From assembly GCA_025738555.1 (NCBI GenBank), contig JAOVFP010000001.1, positions 2,232,001 to 2,296,000 on the forward strand: 64,000 nucleotides of DNA, written 5' to 3'. Below, piece after piece: positions 10,680 through 21,760 of the stretch (positions are counted from its first letter, which is position 1; each line of letters begins with the position of its first letter). A program made the position numbers and the translations under genes. The DNA is from Cyathus striatus (Eukaryota > Basidiomycota > Agaricomycetes > Agaricales > Nidulariaceae). The notes under the pieces are model-generated. The model worked only from the letters and a program-made list of their open reading frames with translations, searched no databases and had not been told where the DNA came from.

Positions 10680-12957
10680 TCACTTAGACTTCTCCTTTCT
10701 CTCACTAGTGCCCTCATCTTTATCTCCCTTCTCCTTCTTGCTCTTACTCTTACCCTTTCCCTTCCTTTTCTCCACCTTTTCCTTCAGCCACTTTTTCAAG
10801 TCCAAAAATGTATAGTGATCACTTTCAAAGCCCCAAAGATCCAAGTCAGTTGGACTCTCCTCATCTCCAGCTAACCATGCATGCATTGCTGGGAAATTTG
10901 CAATCTTGTCAAAATTCAAGTAGTTATTATACCAGGCTGAGAATGAAACAAAAACTGAAATAATTTCCTTTTTAGTTGCTTTTGCAACTGGCCAAGTCCT
11001 GTTCTTGTCCATCACATTATGCTCAGAAACTGCCTTTATACAGGCAGTATATTTCTGGTAAGCAACTTGAAGTCCAGGTATGGTATTCTCAAGAATATCC
11101 TGGGGAATCTTTAGAACAGCTACAAGCTCCTCAGTATGTTGCTCTGAGATCCCACCCCTTTGAGCCACAGAAGGGTGTGAGAGCAAGACACAACACAAGA
11201 ACTAGCTGCTGAGCTTCCAGCTGATGACCAAATATAACTTATCTCATCATTGACAGGAGGGGTTGCATTTGGCTTAAATCCAGACTATAAAATAACACAG
11301 CATAAGTAAATTTTACAAGAATAAGAGAATGAAATATGTAGTTACACTCAGTACTAGCAAAGTATATTCACCATCAATCTTGAGCCAGTCGACTTCCTCA
11401 TCTTCCATAATGGCAGTTTCAAAACTTCTCAGAAGATTCCAGGCTTTGCTTTCATAAACAAATAGACAGTGATCAGCAGCTTAAATGATATTAGCATTTG
11501 AATAAACAATAATAAAAAAACATACTAAAGAAATGTTCAGCTTTTGCTTTGAGTTTCTTCAAGATAGGTATGATGGTTAAAGTATGATTGTGCTTGAATG
11601 AAAATGATGCCACTCCAGGTACCACAATGGTACTTGGCTCTGCATCAGATATGTACAGCCAGACTTGTCCCTTGACTGGACCAATGTTAGCACTTTCAAC
11701 AGCACTGCTGAAGTCAGCAGCATTCAGGTGATTCCTGAATGCATTTCCTCTGATAATACCACCTACTTAGAGTTAGTATAGTATATAGTTATACAAAAGA
11801 TAGATTTACCTTCACTTCTCGAAGAACCTTTGGGGCTAATCATAGCTATGTCCACAGTATCTACTGTACCTGGTTTACTGGTGGCATGAGGTGGACTGAC
11901 TGGTGGACTAGTCATGACAATGTCTACCATACAATTGTAAGTTTTGACAATATTTAGAAATGAATAGTGTATACCATCTTTATTCTGATATCGTTAAATA
12001 TTACTGAATTGTCCATACCTTTATCCTTACTGGTTTGGTCTTCTGTATGCTTTTCATTACTAATATCACTTCCTTTCAAGATGTTAGTTACAGTAATATG
12101 GTTAAGACATTACTGAATTTTTCTTACCTTTGTCCTTACTGGTTTGCTCTTCTGTATACTTTTCATTACTAATATCACTCCCTTTCAAGATGTTAGTCAT
12201 AGTAAGATAGGTAAGATATATCACTTACCATCACTGCCATCATTCTTCTTTATCACCAACACTCAATTTGTTACCTGAATTTTCTGTATTTTCTATATTT
12301 TCTGCAATATAAGTGTTAGCAAAAATATATATAAAAGAGCTATCAATTGCAAACCTTTGCTTTTGCTTTCATTGTTGGTTTCAGATTCACTGGATTCACT
12401 TTCTTCTTCAACTGTGGAGAATGTGAATATTTTGATGCATGTTTTATGAAATATTTTCTTACCTTTTTTCATGTCTGAATTACGCTTACAAGTAATGGTG
12501 AAAGCTGGAACTGCTGGTTGAGGTACATTAAGGGCTGGACCTCGCTTTGGAGGAGCAATAGGAAGCCCACTTTCCTCCAGTACCCTTTCAGCACTAAGTA
12601 TTAAATATATTATCAGTCCATAAATATTGTATAAATATATATAATACATATGCAGTAAGATCAGGAACACCCTCTGCATCTGCAGCAGCATCCTCAGCTG
12701 CTTTCATTTCTGAAGTTTTCCTACAAAATTATTAGTGAGGCAGTGGAAGAAAGATTGAAACCATACTGAGTTTTTTTGCCTTGTTTGCCCTTCTTTGTTG
12801 GTGGCTGAGCTGTGAGATCAGCAGCAGAAGTATCATGCTTGTGAGTCTCACTGCGAGTCTTGCTGTGAATCTCATGTGTAGCTGAGAGTGGTGCAGATTC
12901 AGCAGGAATAATACTGGAAGCCTGAGTGGTAGCAGAATGAGTAGAATGATGAGCCAT
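10680..12957 (-). CDS. KDZ-element accessory gene, multi-exon, unknown function
   Basis: I do not recognise this protein. The start chosen is MAHHSTHSATTQ at 12957, followed by a Lys-rich PPTKKGKQGKK. Several short exons with plausible introns follow between 12770 and 11230, including one with PPKRGPALNVPQPAVPAF and an acidic Ser/Glu tract. The last long exon (about 11190-10680) contains DKNRTWPVAKATKKE, NFPAMHAWLAGDEES and ESDHYTFLDLKKWLKEK, and ends in a highly charged Lys/Glu/Ser tail. The composition suggests a nuclear or nucleic-acid-associated protein, which is inference only. It lies just upstream of the transposase gene on the same strand (about 110 bp between stop and next start), as expected for a two-gene element. 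The junction near 11200 does not join in one clear frame, so decay or a missed intron is possible. Confidence 0.4.
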
Positions 12958-13149
12958 TGTGTATAGATATGTTAGAATGCTTTGAGATGGTGAGATGGTG
13001 GTGGTTGAGAAGAAAGAGAAGGGGATTGATGCATAGCAATACCTTGGAAGGTGCACAGCACACACATGATCAAAAGACTAAAAATATGGAGCATTTCATT
13101 GGCTATACTGAACACAGATAAATATATAGCTACAACATGATTACATAAA

Positions 13150-13990
13150 CTACTTCGGCCTTCCTCTTCCCTGAAACACAGCCTTGAGAACACAGCCTTG
13201 AGGCAAGACAGCACAGGGGAAGGAGGTGAGGGGGTGGAGATGAGGGGGTGGAGACAGCACAGAGGGGGGAGGCAAGAGGGTAGAGACAAAGGGGAAGAGA
13301 CAGCACAGAGGGAGGGAACAAAGGGGAGGAGATGATGCCTGCACTCATCACTTTCAAGATGGCACAGGGGGATGACATGAAGGGGTAGGAGGGGGGACAG
13401 CCATTCATGCTTGTCACTTGTGAGATGAGGTGGTGGGAGGAGTGGGATGCACACTTGTCATTTGTGAGACGAGGTGCAGGGGAGGAGGGGAGACAGTCAC
13501 TCGTCCTCATCACTTGTGAGACAAGGCAGTGGGAGGAAGAGGGGAACATGCACTTGTCATTGAGATGACACAGGGAGAGGGAACAAGGGGAAGGAGATGA
13601 GGGGGAGATGGTGCAGAGAGAGGGGACAAGGGGAAGGAGACAAGGAGGAGATGGTGCAGGGAGGAGACATGGCAGGAGATGAGGAAGGGGCTGCACACTC
13701 ATCATTTGCAAGATGAGGAGGCAGAGGAGGGGGGAAAGAACAGTTGTCCTCATCACCTGCAAGACAAGGAGGCAGGGGACGAGGTGGCAGAAGAGGGGGG
13801 GGATGCACACTCATTATTTGCGAGACGAGGAGGTGGCGGAGGAGGGGATGGGGATGGACATTTGTCCCCGTCACTTGCGAGATGGCACAGGGGGACGAGG
13901 CCTGCACTCATCAGTTGCGAGACAGCACAGGGGGAGGGGGCAGGGTGGTGGAGACAACACATGCACTTGTCATCTGCAAGACAGTGCAGC
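13150..13990. repeat. G-rich purine minisatellite
   Basis: Degenerate units such as GGAGACAAGGGGAAGGAGA, GGCACAGGGGGA and TCATCACTTGTGAGA recur with variable spacing. The purine bias on the plus strand is strong. Several overlapping open frames of 60-226 codons on both strands (Pro/Ser/Cys-rich or Gly/Arg-rich) come from composition, not from selection for protein. Nothing else is recognised here. Confidence 0.75.
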
Positions 13991-14420
13991 AGGGGGAGAA
14001 GATAGGATGAAAAGATAAAAAAACTAACCTGTTAGTCCTGTATGCATTCTCACATGCATGACTGTTCACAAAGTTCCCTGCCAACCACCTATTATTGATC
14101 TTGTAATCGATTTGTTGCCTGCCAAAACGGATAGTTTGAGGCAACAATGCAGGACTGTAGCATGGGCTTGAAGTGATGACATGGAACTGTGAGTGAGCTT
14201 GAGGTGACAACAAAGTGGGAATATTGAGGCTGGTGCTAGGCAACAAAGAGGGAATGGTGAGGTGGGCTTGAGGCAACAACATGGGAGCTTGAGTCGTTGA
14301 TGTGGGAGGGTGAGGCACTGATGTGGGAGAGAAAAAAAAGTGCTTGGGAAAAAACATATTGTATGAGGAAAGTGCGCTATCATTGGTGGTCATGTAGCAT
14401 AGTGAAAAAAGATATTATAA
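13991..14420. repeat. GGGCTTGAGGCAACAA-type degenerate repeats
   Basis: GAGCTTGAGGTGACAACA, GTGGGCTTGAGGCAACAAC and GAGGCACTGATGTGGGA recur between about 14140 and 14330. The rest of the stretch shows no gene. Confidence 0.5.
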
Positions 14421-14503
14421 GGCCACCTGGTGTAGTGGTATATCATTTGGGTTATTTGCTCACATGATCTCTATGTACTGCAAGGGTTCAATTCTTGCTG
14501 GAT
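14421..14503 (+). other. tRNA-like sequence inside the KDZ element
   Basis: A box-like TGGTGTAGTGGTA (14428-14440) and B box-like GGTTCAATTCT (14485-14495) are spaced as in a tRNA gene. The T arm CAAGG-GTTCAAT-TCTTG closes with five pairs including one G-T. An acceptor stem is not convincing, so I call it tRNA-like rather than a tRNA gene. It could act as a pol III promoter. A similar cassette lies in the related element at 45620-46915, in the same orientation relative to the same element end. Confidence 0.6.
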
Positions 14504-14584
14504 GCAAAAATTTTATTCTATATTAATAGCATACAACTAGTAATAAGTAACTGAGCTGGTACATTAGTAAAGTAAATGTAATCT

Positions 14585-14880
14585 GGTTCTGCCATAGGTC
14601 CAGCTGGAGTCCAGGTGGGTTCTGAAAGGATTTGGTCCACCGGAATTCCTGCTGAACTGGCTGGACTCCCACTAACCAATGAATTCCAGCTGGAGTTCTG
14701 GTGGACTCCAGGTGTACTTGAACTGGACCAGATTCAAAAAAATTGGCTGGACTTACAGCTAAAATGAGTCCAGCTGGAGTCCACCCAGAATCCATGGACT
14801 ATCTGGAAAATCCTTGGAGTCTGTCCGGATAGTCCATGGATTCCACAGAGTCCACCTGGAGTCCAGCCGGAATGGGGGGG
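14585..14880. repeat. Subterminal repeats, right end of KDZ element
   Basis: Repeated AGTCCAGCTGGAGTCCA and CTGGTGGACTCCAGGTG words lead into a run of G and GAGTGTAAAG. They are the inverse of the words at 6815-7150. Confidence 0.75.
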
Positions 14881-14896
14881 GGAGTGTAAAGACCTC

Positions 14897-15349
14897 ACAA
14901 ATTGTCTTATACAGAAATGCAAACCTCCCCAAAAACCTACTACCTTAAAAGGTAGTGGGAATAAAATGAGGCCACAGCCAAAAAGCATGTATAACAAATA
15001 AACTGAGAACAGCACCAAACAAGCAAAAGCCACTGCCAAATAAAATGAAGCCACAGCCAAACAGCATGTGTCACAAGTTCTATTTACTAGTTCAGTGTCA
15101 CATCCAATACTTGCTATATTACATATACATTTTTTTTCAGGATGTTGAAATACACAAGTGTAAGTAACTTAGTTGACATAAAATAGCTTTATGAGTAGGG
15201 GTTACTTGAGACAGCATAAAATAATTTAATAACAGTGATTAAATTGGTGTAAAAAAGCTTTGTAAGTAGAGGTTACTTGAGACAATGAAATAATTAAGCA
15301 GGGTGATTTAATTGATATAAAATAGTTGTGTGCCCCCATATTATAATAT
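14897..15349. other. Non-coding AT-rich stretch between two elements
   Basis: No gene is seen. It contains a small inverted repeat in CTACTACCTTAAAAGGTAG followed by TGGGAATA, also present in similar form near 55487, and a short direct repeat of GCCACAGCCAAAAAGCATGT (about 14971 and 15050). It may be the interior of the GTGTCAGCC-type element whose right arm follows. Confidence 0.4.
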
Positions 15350-15895
15350 TATATCCTAGTCTTCACTAACAATAAATAAATGAGTGCTAATGATAACTTC
15401 CTAATATTCCCCAAAACCATCATTTCTTAGTACCCCCATATTATACTAATAATAACCCTAGTAAATGAGTGCCAATCATCACTGCTTAATATTCATCAAA
15501 TGAGCATATTTGAGTGTCCCAATATTATACTTATATCATACCCTAGTAATCACTAACAATACACAAATGAGTGTCAATTATCACTCTCTAATATTCATCA
15601 AATGAGCACATTTGAGTGTATCTATATTATACTAATATTATATCCTAGTAATCACTAACAATACACAAATAAGTGCTAATGATCACTCCCTAATGTTCTT
15701 CAAATAATCACATTTGAATGCCTCTATATTATACTAATATTATACCCTAGTAATTACTAATAATACACAAATGAGTGCTAATGATCACTGCTTAATATTT
15801 ACTAATACACACTACTTAATATTCACCAATACACCTTATATGCATGGCACTCAAATTTTCAGGGCAATTGGTGAAAATATTGGCTGACACTTATG
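15350..15895. mobile_element. Right arm of a GTGTCAGCC-type element inserted in an NLR gene
   Basis: About five copies of a roughly 100-bp repeat (GAGTGCTAATGATCACT... near 15394, 15464, 15570, 15671, 15774) lead to the terminus ATTGGCTGACACTTATG. This is the same outer end as at 44795. The last bases put TAA directly in frame after MGNLA of the TPR gene. A left terminus for this copy is not found in the window. One possibility is that it continues into 5786-6790, with the KDZ element inserted in its middle, but the arrays differ and this is only a guess. Confidence 0.65.
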
Positions 15896-18367
15896 CCAGG
15901 TTTCCCATGATTGTAAGGATATCAGGATGCTCTTCACCAAGAATTCTGGTCTTCATCTTCAGCACCTGAACCTGCAGCTTCTCTGCTTCTGTCCACTTCT
16001 CTTGATTCTGGTATGTGCTTGCCAGATTTCCCATACTTCTAAGGGTATCAGGATGCTCTTGACCAAGAATTCTGGCACTCATTTCCAGCACCTGAATCTG
16101 CAGCTTCTCTGCCTCTGTCCACTTCCCTTGATTCTGGTATATCAGGGCCAGGTTTGACATGCTTCTAAGGGTATCAGGATGCTCTTGACCAAGAATTCTA
16201 GTTCTCATCTCCATCACCTGAATCTCCAGCTTCTTTGCATCTGTCCACTTCCCTTGATTCTGGTATGTGCTTGCCAGAATTGACATGCTTCTAAGGGTAT
16301 CAGGATGCTCTTGACCAAGAATTCTGGTACTCATCTCCAGCATCTGAATCTGCAGCTTCTTTGCATCTGTCCATTTCCCTTGATTCTAGTATGTCAGGGC
16401 CAGATTCCCCATGCTTGTAAGGGTATCAGGATGCTCTTGACCAAGAATTCTGGTACTCATCTCCAGCACCTGCATCTCCAGCTTCTCTGCATCTGTCCAT
16501 TTCCCTTGATTCCAGTATGTGTTTGCAAGACTTTTTATTATAGATAGTATATTTTTAATCTTCTCTGAATTTGTACAATCATCAGGTTTCATTCACTTCC
16601 AGCATGTGCTTGCCAAACTTTGTACTATAGATACCATATTCTTCACTTTTGAATTTCTGTTATATTTTTTACTCATGTATATGATCTCCATGTCATTCAA
16701 ACTACTAGATATGCCCTTATACACAATTCCAAGTACTTCTAAATTGTGCTTTAAGATTTCCAGTCTATATGTTTCTTCAATGTTGTACTTTCCTCCATTT
16801 TTCAATATAATTGAAAATAAGTTAAATATATCTTCATAATATGTCATGGAATAAGATATGCTATATTTTTTTTGATTTTGCAAAACATGAGGCATAATGG
16901 AATTTTGATACATGTATTCATCAATTGTGTCTTCAGAACAAACAGAGCTTAAAATGATTGCTGTGGTATTGAGTATCCATAGATTTGCTTCTGCTAATGA
17001 TAATCTATCTTCACAGCAGGATTGTACCAATGGATGCATGTCATATGTTGCCTCACTACCAGTTCTCTTTATTAATGAGAATGACAGGAGCAATCCAATA
17101 CTTTCATGAAATATCCAGCCATTCCATTCTCTGTTCTCATTCATATTGAGAATTGAGCTATTCATAGTATGTAGATATGTAGGTGTAATGACATTTGTAA
17201 ACTGTTCTACATTTTGAGAGTAAAATTTGACAGCTCATTCAAACATTATTTGAGATATATTCTTGTAGTGCATAAATGCACATATATTGAGCAGACTGAT
17301 TGTGTATTGTGCCACAGCTGCCAATTGTTTATCTTGTGTATTCTTACTCATTTCCAATATCTTTTCAATTGAAATTTCCCATGTCTTATATACTGATTTG
17401 TTGTATTTTGATGATCCTTGATATTTAGAATCATTTAATAACTTTGGTCTATACTTGTTGTAAATTTCAATGAATTCATACAGAGTGCACTGTGTCTGTG
17501 TAATGTATGCACCTGCCATATCAATTGCTTATGGTAGATGATATAAGTTGTTCACAATTTGTTGTGCCTCCTTTTCATGTATATGTGAAAGTCCAGTTGT
17601 TTTCAATAGCAACTCAATTGCAGTTGTTTTATTCATTTCAGTTACCTCCACTGAGTTATCATGTGTAGCAATTCTTTTAAGTCCAGGATTTCTACTGGTA
17701 ATAAGAATGTTTCCTGTATTTCCTGGAGGAAAGTACTTTTCAACCATTTCTGGTGAGTTGTCTGCATTATCAAAAATCATAAGCCATTGTGATATAAGAG
17801 TAGAAATCTGTTGTAAAACCACAGCAGTTGAGAATTCAAATGCCTGAGTACCAGAACTTGCAAATTTTGCATAAATATCCTTCAGACTTTGTATAACTGT
17901 ATCATCAGATGTTGTGTCAACCCAGAAAATATAAAAGAAACTGTAATTAATAAGTTATTACAACACCAACAAAGATCACAGGGAATACATACTATTCCAC
18001 AGTTTGATCACAAAACTTTAAACAAATTTGTGTCTTTCCAATGCCACCCATTCCATGTAGAAGAAACATCTTCCTTTCTGACTTATTCATAGTACTACTA
18101 CCACAGAAATGTTCATGAAGCTTCTCAAGATAAATTTCTTGTCCCACAAAGTTTGGTGATGTGCAAGCCATAGTGTTCTGAAATGCTGGAAGCAGGTTAC
18201 TGCTTGGGCAACTTGTGATTATGTTAATAGTCTGGAAGTTATAAACAATTCAGAAGTATGATCCATCAGTTGCAGTATGAAAATACCTGATTTTCTCCTC
18301 TTATGTCATACATTTCTGGTTGATTAACAATGAAGTGGTGAGAATTTGCAAAAGGCCCAGAGGTCAT
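15891..18367 (-). pseudogene. NB-ARC/TPR (NLR-like) pseudogene, truncated by a transposon
   Basis: The gene parallels the intact paralogue at 59469-63379: exon 1 (18367-18287, starts MTSGPFANSHHF), exon 2 (18231-17993, with P-loop GMGGIGKTQ), and exon 3 from 17940. NB-ARC motifs LMIFDNADN and ILITSRNPG are visible, then LP followed by a stop where the paralogue has LPLAID. More in-frame stops follow FE (paralogue FQRAVKYY), STCWK, and LTY (TAG for the Trp of TYWNQG). Six or so TPR units of the GKWTDAEKLQIQVLEM type remain before the transposon end at 15895 adds TAA. The paralogue shows it once had the NLR architecture used by fungi for non-self recognition. With at least four stops and a lost 3' end it should not make a full protein. 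Confidence 0.85.
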
Positions 18368-18790
18368 GTTGTTTCTGAGTGAATGATTCAAAGATTGATG
18401 TTTGACAAGTGAAATTGATGGGTTGATAGTTTGATAAGGAAAGGAACTACAGCATCAAACACATGGAGTTTTATATACCTTGACAGTCTATTCTTAACCA
18501 AGTACATGGGAAGATGCAAATGAAGCTAAGATAATCGTGCACTATTTTATATATGGTAGCTGTGTCTAAAATGGACTTGTCCCTTTCTATTAAAATTCTA
18601 TCTGCATGAATATCGGAGTAAGTTGACCTTTTGCAAGAATCTTTATGGTCTGGCTTTGACAATTAAGATGCACATGTCAAGATAATGCAATGCAGTCTTC
18701 ATTAATCTGAAAGCCATTTGCGATCAGGGTGTCTTCAAGAACCTGCTGAAACAAACTGGGATTTAAACATCGATATACAGAATATGAACG
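18368..18790 (-). promoter_or_regulatory. 5' flank of the NLR pseudogene, duplicated upstream of its paralogue
   Basis: The sequence upstream of the start is colinear with 63380-63800, sharing GTGAAATTGATGGGTTG, CTACAGCATCAAA and GATTTAAACATCGATATAC. Conservation covers the whole promoter region, so the duplication included regulatory sequence. A third partial copy at 27536-27790 lacks any NLR next to it. Confidence 0.6.
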
Positions 18791-20235
18791 GTGTGCTATG
18801 GAATAGTAATATCATGTACAATACAAAAGTCTTCATCCCCAACCTCGTCCTGCAACTCACTCTACCATAGAAATGGTATCACCATCCTGAGCTGCACTGC
18901 CAATCACATCCAACAACCCATTCCCCCTGACCCCCAGCCCTCCATCAAGCAATGGGGCAAGAGTGATGTTTAGCATGGATGAATCTGTCATAGAGCAGCA
19001 CTGTGATGATTGAAAGGACACCTGCTCTGTGAGGTAGTGGTGTTGCAAGAGTAGGGTAGACTTGTGAGGGCCAATGATACTGAGAGAGGGTGGATCATGG
19101 GGATGGTGGGTGTGCAACAACAGTAGGTGAAGGTTTCTGGAGCTAAGATACCACTGAAGTTTTGCAAGCAGTAGAACTTGATGTGTTCGAGTAGCATTGT
19201 AGTAGCATAGATATCACCAGCATGAAATGAGAGTGATAGTAGCCCAGCAATTCCTTGGTTCAATCTCCCTCAGAAACATGTTGAGATCTCTCGTGGAGCA
19301 GGAGAGGCTCTGAGTAGTGACATGTCGACCCACAATTCTCCACTGCCACTAATGAGAAAGAATATTGTGGGATGGTAGACACCACAGAACTACCGGCGAC
19401 ACACAGCAACCTCATTAGCATCTCCCCCCCATGCCATCCCCATCCTCCATCCTATTCATACCCCACGGCCTCATCCCCTACATCCCCTTCAACTCGAATC
19501 ACCTTCCCCAACATCCACCCAAACCCTTACATCCACCTCGCACCCAGCATTCTCCTCTATATGGGCATATGCAATGTAGAGGTCTAGTGTGGAGTTGACT
19601 AAGGTTTTGCATAGCTAGCACTGTGACTACAGAGGCGTGATATGGCAGAGATGAGAGTGTAGTTGACAACACTAAAGTACCTAGTTTAGCACAACGTAGT
19701 ATAAATTAAAATATATGTAATTTCACTCACACCACGTACACTCACTAAGAAGGTGCTCAGTGGGTAAGACTCAGATGCAAAATGCTTCCGGGTGAAGTAA
19801 GGTAAAAGGGGAGGTGTCAAAGACCAACATTCACGAAGGGAAACGGCTTAGCGAACACTTTGATGTGCGTTTTGATGTGTGTTCCTTAATCTCAGACTTA
19901 ACACGGGCTTATGACTTCACACTTCACATTGCACTTAGAATCTCAAAGCTCACACAAATACTAAAGCACAATGCTAGATGGTATTTCTCAGGGCACAGGA
20001 GACTGCCCTTCTACTACACAAATCTACCTATTAAATATCTTACAGAACATGGCTAAGAGAAACTATATAGTTAATACCAAAGCAGTAATTACACATCAGC
20101 TAAGCTGTAAAGTAGACTTTTAGACTGGAGACAGGTGTCTGGGATGGACCAGAGTAAATCAAGAATATACCAAACATATGAGCGCCAAGAATGTGTCCAT
20201 ATGGAAAGATAGCGAAGTACAATAAGCCATATCCA

Positions 20236-20743
20236 CAGGTGAGATGCTCCATATGAAGGCGTGATGCCGCGTGCTTTGACGCGTGGAAATGGGAAATGCT
20301 GAATAAGCTGGCCAGGAATGCCAGGTCTCAGGCCTATCCAGGCACCTATGGCGTGCTGATGCACAGCGCTGGTACAGTGTGGTTAGATAGCAGCATTTGC
20401 CATGAATCTAGTTCTCATGTCTTTTCCTATGACGCAATAACATGGCTTCGATAATCTATTATTAGAATAGACGCACGCTTAGCTCGATCTCCGGCCTTAC
20501 TGGTAACTATTTCCCACCGATGTTGAGAATAAACTCTGACGTCGGTGTTTCTATTCTTAGACGCTTTTCTACTTAGGCTAGTTATGTCCCTTATTAGTGC
20601 AAATCGTTCCCACACTAGCTAACGGTCCGGGACCTCTACCTTAGCTACTAAATACAACCCATGTATATTATACTGTTTGTAAGTAGCACGTAGAATATAG
20701 AAATAATGTTTTTATAATAGGTAGGAGTATGCTAGGCGTATTA
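20236..20743. repeat. Low-copy dispersed repeat, copy 2
   Basis: Homologous to 853-1361 over its whole length. Here the sequence continues leftward uninterrupted (about 19740-20236), so this copy shows the state before the transposon joined copy 1. Copy B of the segmental duplication lacks this block, so it arrived as part of an insertion. Confidence 0.8.
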
Positions 20744-21188
20744 ACACATAGCTGTTAAGTAATGGGTGTTGGTTTTGGGTGGTAGGAGCCAGTGGAGGAG
20801 ATGTCGACTCACCTGCTGCATTGTGAGTTGACATAGACGTTTGGAAGAGGAGGTGCATGAACCTATTCATTGAACTGAAGGGAGACCATCTCTTCCTTCT
20901 GACAAATCTGACAATGCTTGCTGCATATGGCCATTCAAAAAATCTGATAAGTATCAGCAACAGCTGTATATCAGTGAATGGAACACACTTCTACTCACCC
21001 ACATCCTCCTCTCCTCCCAAAGAAAGCTCATTCCATCCTTCCATTGCTGCTCTTCTATTCCTTCATATTGTGACAATCTTTCAGTTCTCTCTTTCTGCCT
21101 ATGGTATTCCTCCACAAAGTCACCTATTAATGTATCAAATGAATGAACAGCCTTGAACAGCACGAATTCATACATACCTTTTACAGTA

Positions 21189-21573
21189 CTGGATAATTTC
21201 GACCAACTGTTCAGTCATGCGTCACACAGGGCCATGAACAGAACAGATTGAGCTGTTGGTCACACGTCACAAAGACTCATGAACACAGGTACAGGGGAAA
21301 CAAAAAATCGTGAAAAATCGTTAAAAAAATAAAATAAAATGAGTAATAATATTTAAAACAGTGTTGATACCAATATATACCTCCTGAAGTGTGTAATGAG
21401 TATAATAACTACAGTTGACAGCCATTCAAATCTATTCCAGCTTAAATTTCGCTCACCCAATGGCTTAGGGTGCGAACAGTTCACTTCAGGCGTCACACAT
21501 TCCATAGGGCTGCGAACAGAGGTTTGGACTGTCACACCTAAAAGGGTCTGAACACTTGGTCGAAATTATCCAG
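21189..21573. mobile_element. 385-bp mariner-like MITE, TA target duplication
   Basis: The ends are CTGGATAATTTCGACCAACT and its inverse ACTTGGTCGAAATTATCCAG, each flanked by TA. The paralogous locus near 29840 reads CCTTTTACAGTGTGGTCGG and lacks the element, giving an empty site. There is no coding capacity. The family has a second intact copy at 32195. TIR length and TA duplication fit Tc1/mariner. Confidence 0.85.
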
Positions 21574-21760
21574 TATTGTCAGAACGAGGTGAGCACAATC
21601 ATTGACACTGAGGTGAGTGGTTATGGTGAAGACTGCCAGATGACACATGTACAAGTTCTTGGATAGTGTGTCCAGGAGATGTCAATGGCTGTAGTATGAG
21701 ATGGAAAAGGGAAATATGTGGAGAAGAGGGAAGAACATGTCCAGGTACTATGGTGCCATG

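Larger units (their letters stand above)
6795..14896 (-). mobile_element. 8.1 kb KDZ-type DNA transposon, degenerate
   Basis: The left end reads CAGTACTTTACACTCCCCCC and the right end reads, outward, GGAGTGTAAAGACCTC. The inner TTTACACTCC is an inverted repeat, while the outer six bases differ between ends. Both ends carry subterminal TCCAGGTGGAC repeats. Inside, on the minus strand, are an accessory gene (10680-12957) and a transposase-like gene with KDZ-associated cysteine clusters (7395-10570), a purine-rich minisatellite and a tRNA-like sequence. The same end structure occurs at 8154-9178 and 45620-46915. No convincing target duplication is seen for this copy, so the outermost coordinates may be off by a few bases. 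Confidence 0.75.
18640..21760. repeat. Segmental duplication, copy A (decayed)
   Basis: Blocks of this region match 27536-30017 in order and orientation: TTTAAACATCGATATACAG, GAGCTGCAC tracts near 18890 versus 28615, GTGTGAGGTAGCGG-type sequence, GCAGTGAATGGAACA, and the stretch CCTTTTACAG..CAGAACGAGG. Copy A is AT-richer and carries an extra 1.3 kb (about 19650-20950) and a mariner-like MITE. On the minus strand, protein-like pieces such as LFKAVHSFDTLIGDFVEEYH and FHAGDIYATTMLLEHI survive, but stops and frame changes prevent a gene model. I do not recognise the original gene or genes. Confidence 0.65.

Noticed and set aside
13130..14018. Frames of up to 226 codons in the purine-rich block
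   Set aside because: Low-complexity composition on both strands; no start context, domain or intron structure.
14421..14503. Functional tRNA gene
   Set aside because: A and B boxes and a T arm are present but no convincing acceptor or anticodon stem.
6783..14904. Target duplication for the 8.1 kb KDZ element
   Set aside because: CAAATATG and ACAAATTG share too few aligned bases; I could not find a credible pair.
5786..15895. One giant GTGTCAGCC-type element from 5786 to 15895 with the KDZ element inside
   Set aside because: Orientation of the arms would allow it, but the tandem repeats of the two arms differ and no left terminus or duplication is present.
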